This document shows positions 62,006 through 64,000 of a DNA stretch of 64,000 nucleotides, in pieces. Source of the DNA: Klebsiella michiganensis (GTDB lineage Bacteria; Pseudomonadota; Gammaproteobacteria; Enterobacterales; Enterobacteriaceae); contig CP011077.1 in assembly GCA_000963575.1 (NCBI GenBank), forward strand, positions 2,976,001 to 3,040,000, in the 5' to 3' direction. A program made the position numbers and the translations under genes. The notes beneath the pieces were generated by a model. It ran no database searches. It saw nothing but the letters and a program-made list of their open reading frames with translations, and was not told the DNA's origin. How positions within the stretch are numbered: the first letter of the stretch is position 1; every line of letters begins with the position of its first letter.

Positions 62006-63489
62006 TGGCCGCCCGCTATCCGGGCGCTGCGGAACAGAGGGATCCCCTGGTTGAGCTCAACGCCCTGCAAAGCCGTCACCGCCGCCGAAAGCTGATCGCG
62101 ATACCCCCAGAGCAAATACGGCCCCTGTTGCCACAACTGTTGTTGCAACTGGTTGAGCTGCTGCTGTTGGCGCTGTGGATCGAGCGTTTTACGCGCCTGC
62201 TCTACCCCTGCCGCAAAATCGTCCGGATACCACCCGCCATAGTTATAGGGGTTGTCATCGCCGAACAGCATCGGGATCGCCGCCAGGAATGGGCGATTTA
62301 GCGCGTACATCGACAGCATCTGCGCCTGATGGAGACGTGAAATATCACCCAGATAATCGGCCGCAGCCACCGTCTCAATCCTGAGGGTAATGCCCACGTC
62401 GGCCAGCTGCTGGCGTAATAGTTCTGCCGCGTCGTTCAGCCCGGGAGTCAGGTCGGCGGTCAGCAAGGTTAGCTGCGTGATATTTTTTTTCCGCAGCAGC
62501 GCCTGCGCCAGAGCAGCATCGGTCTGGCGCTGAGGGAGCTGGTTGTCAAAACCACTGAGCCCCTGGCCGAAAACATCATTCCCCCGGTAACCATAGCCCC
62601 CGAGGACCACATCAAGCAGTTGCTGACGGTTCACCAGCGTTTTCAGCGCCTGCCGAACCTCAACGTCGTCAAACGGTTTTACCCTGGTATTCATGGCAAA
62701 GTAATAACCACTGGCATTTTCCACACCGCTGCGGATGATTTGCCAGCCCTGACGTCCTTCTACGCTGCGGGCGCTGCTAACCGGAATATCAAAGGCATAG
62801 TCTGCCGTCCCGCTCAGCAGCGCATTTACCCGCGCCGTGGCATCCGCCAGCGGGCGAATTTCAATACGATCAAACCACGCCGCTGGATGCCATGCGTAGG
62901 GGTTGCGGCTGAGCAACGCCCCGTTCTGCGCATTGAAGGAGGTGACTTGATACGGGCCGCTGCATATCGGGATCGCCACATCCCCCCGTCCCTGTTTCCA
63001 TACCATACTGGCGGCGGTCAGCACGGTGGTGACCAGATCGGCTCGTGGACGGGTAAGAACCAGCTCCAGCTCTTCGGCATTCACAACATGGCTGGCCTGC
63101 ATATCGACATCGCTGAAGAATCCGGCAAAACCGGGAGAGGCGGCCAGAAAGCGCAGGCTAGCCAGCACATCATCTGCGGTCAGCGGCGATCCATCGGAAA
63201 AGCGCACCCCTGAGCGCAGTGAAACAGTCCAGCGCGTGGCATCCTGATTGGAGGTAATGGCCCGACTCAACTGATAGTCGAGATTGCCCTGTTTATACGC
63301 CACCAGCACATCGCAGACATTGCCGGTCACCACCCAGGGGTAATAGGTTTGCGCTCGCCCGTAATCGAGCGTTTCACTCTGGCTACCCAACATCACCACC
63401 CGGAGAGTACGGTCACCTGCAGCCTGCGCGGCGGGCAGAGCCATTGCCACCCCCAGGAACAGCCACCCTGGCAGTCGTAATTTCATCAT
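62002..63489 (-). CDS. family-5 solute-binding protein of the importer
   Basis: 495 residues. A signal peptide (LPGWLFLGVAMALPAAQA) is followed by RTLRVVMLGSQSETLDYGRA, WTVSLRSGVRFSDGSPLTAD DV-type and SGPYQVTSFNAQNGALLSRN, the SBP_bac_5 fold that binds peptides, nickel chelates and metallophores. It is encoded 59 bp downstream of a TonB-dependent receptor, linking outer-membrane and inner-membrane uptake of the same ligand. Confidence 0.9.
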   Translation of the reverse strand: MMKLRLPGWLFLGVAMALPAAQAAGDRTLRVVMLGSQSETLDYGRAQTYYPWVVTGNVCDVLVAYKQGNLDYQLSRAITSNQDATRWTVSLRSGVRFSDGSPLTADDVLASLRFLAASPGFAGFFSDVDMQASHVVNAEELELVLTRPRADLVTTVLTAASMVWKQGRGDVAIPICSGPYQVTSFNAQNGALLSRNPYAWHPAAWFDRIEIRPLADATARVNALLSGTADYAFDIPVSSARSVEGRQGWQIIRSGVENASGYYFAMNTRVKPFDDVEVRQALKTLVNRQQLLDVVLGGYGYRGNDVFGQGLSGFDNQLPQRQTDAALAQALLRKKNITQLTLLTADLTPGLNDAAELLRQQLADVGITLRIETVAAADYLGDISRLHQAQMLSMYALNRPFLAAIPMLFGDDNPYNYGGWYPDDFAAGVEQARKTLDPQRQQQQLNQLQQQLWQQGPYLLWGYRDQLSAAVTALQGVELNQGIPLFRSARIAGGQ

Positions 63490-63548
63490 ATTTGCATCCG
63501 GGTAAACTGAATCATGCGCCCGGAAACCAATCCAGGCGCGGCGCGTAA

Positions 63549-64000
63549 TCAGAATTTTATTTGCGTACCGACGCCCAACACACGTCCATGCCCAACGGTG
63601 ACCGCCTCGCTGCCTGGGCCGTAATACAAACCAATGTACTGCGGGCGTTCATTCGTCAGGTTTTGACCAAAGACATAGACATCGAAGGAGGAGAACTCTA
63701 GGCCCACTTTGGCGTTGTAGAGTTGGTAGGCATCAAGCTTGAAGTGGCTGCCGACATCCGCTTCACGACTGCCGACATACTGATGCTGTGCCAGGGCGAA
63801 AATATTGGCTTCCGGCAGTCCCAGCCAGGCGGCAGAATCGTAATATTGCAGCGTCAGGTTGGTGTTGAATTTCGGTACCGCCGGTACCCGGTTGCCAGAG
63901 CGTGCGCCGGATGAGGCCGCGACATCATCCGAAACATTACGTAATGCCGTATGGGTGTAACCCGCCCCGCCGCTGAACTTCCAGTGCTCGGTCAGTTGCA
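63549..64000 (-). CDS. TonB-dependent outer-membrane receptor, C-terminal part
   Basis: The frame runs in from the right edge and stops at 63549 (about 149 codons). VPKFNTNLTLQYYD, HFKLDAYQLYNAKVGLEFSS, FDVYVFGQNLTNERPQYIGL and the terminal VLGVGTQIKF are typical of the last barrel strands of a siderophore-type receptor, ending in Phe. It is the first visible gene of the metallophore-like transport operon. The ligand cannot be read from this part. Confidence 0.9.
   Translation of the reverse strand, partial: QLTEHWKFSGGAGYTHTALRNVSDDVAASSGARSGNRVPAVPKFNTNLTLQYYDSAAWLGLPEANIFALAQHQYVGSREADVGSHFKLDAYQLYNAKVGLEFSSFDVYVFGQNLTNERPQYIGLYYGPGSEAVTVGHGRVLGVGTQIKF

Noticed and set aside
53947..64000. 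Second copy of the tRNA-Asn 3' end defining an island boundary
   Set aside because: No repeat of the tRNA end was seen to the right edge; if present it lies outside the window.

Overview
The window looks like a chromosomal stretch from a member of the Enterobacteriaceae (Enterobacter/Cedecea/Klebsiella-like; the genus cannot be fixed from sequence alone). Core markers familiar from E. coli are present: a yedJ-type HD phosphohydrolase, mgtA, a serU-type tRNA-Ser(CGA), mtfA and an asnT-type tRNA-Asn(GTT). Accessory blocks sit between them.

Layout. (1) 1-6.1 kb, minus strand: yedJ 5' part, then a fructose-type PTS operon (IIB, IIC, GH38 alpha-mannosidase of the MngB type, and an unusual HPr-EIN-IIA fusion that lacks the PEP-binding half of Enzyme I). 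(2) 6.8-8.8 kb: a small membrane protein under a perfect CRP-type palindrome, twelve exact-period 31-bp tandem repeats, and a long leader before mgtA. (3) 8.8-14.1 kb: mgtA Mg2+ P-type ATPase, a Na/Pi cotransporter with a PhoU-like tail, and a DUF2493 protein. (4) 14.1-21.7 kb: a polar amino-acid ABC importer with permease and ATPase fused, a LysR regulator, then a four-gene overlapping operon (flavin monooxygenase, RidA, DUF1028, M20 deacylase). It is probably a scavenging pathway for a modified amino acid. A VOC protein and a WYL regulator follow as a divergent pair.

(5) 22.9-52 kb, minus strand: a contact-dependent growth inhibition (CDI) locus. cdiB and a 3245-residue cdiA with a VENN-delimited toxin tip are followed by the cognate immunity gene. 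Then come about 17 kb of orphan modules: CdiA fragments, toxin tips in many states of decay, and 17 further immunity genes, giving about 18 in all. Toxin parts are mostly frameshifted, nonsense-mutated or deleted, while most immunity genes remain open. Seven immunity genes are followed immediately by one of two related 35-45 bp repeats. This immunity archive is the most interesting structure in the window.

(6) 52.8-64 kb: tRNA-Ser, mtfA and tRNA-Asn with its terminator, then a tightly overlapped minus-strand operon next to asnT. It encodes a TonB-dependent receptor (cut by the window end), a family-5 solute-binding protein, two Opp/Dpp-type permeases, a double ATPase, two exporter-fold ABC half-transporters resembling YbtP/YbtQ, and a cytochrome P450. 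I infer uptake and processing of a metallophore-like or other small natural product; the substrate is unknown.
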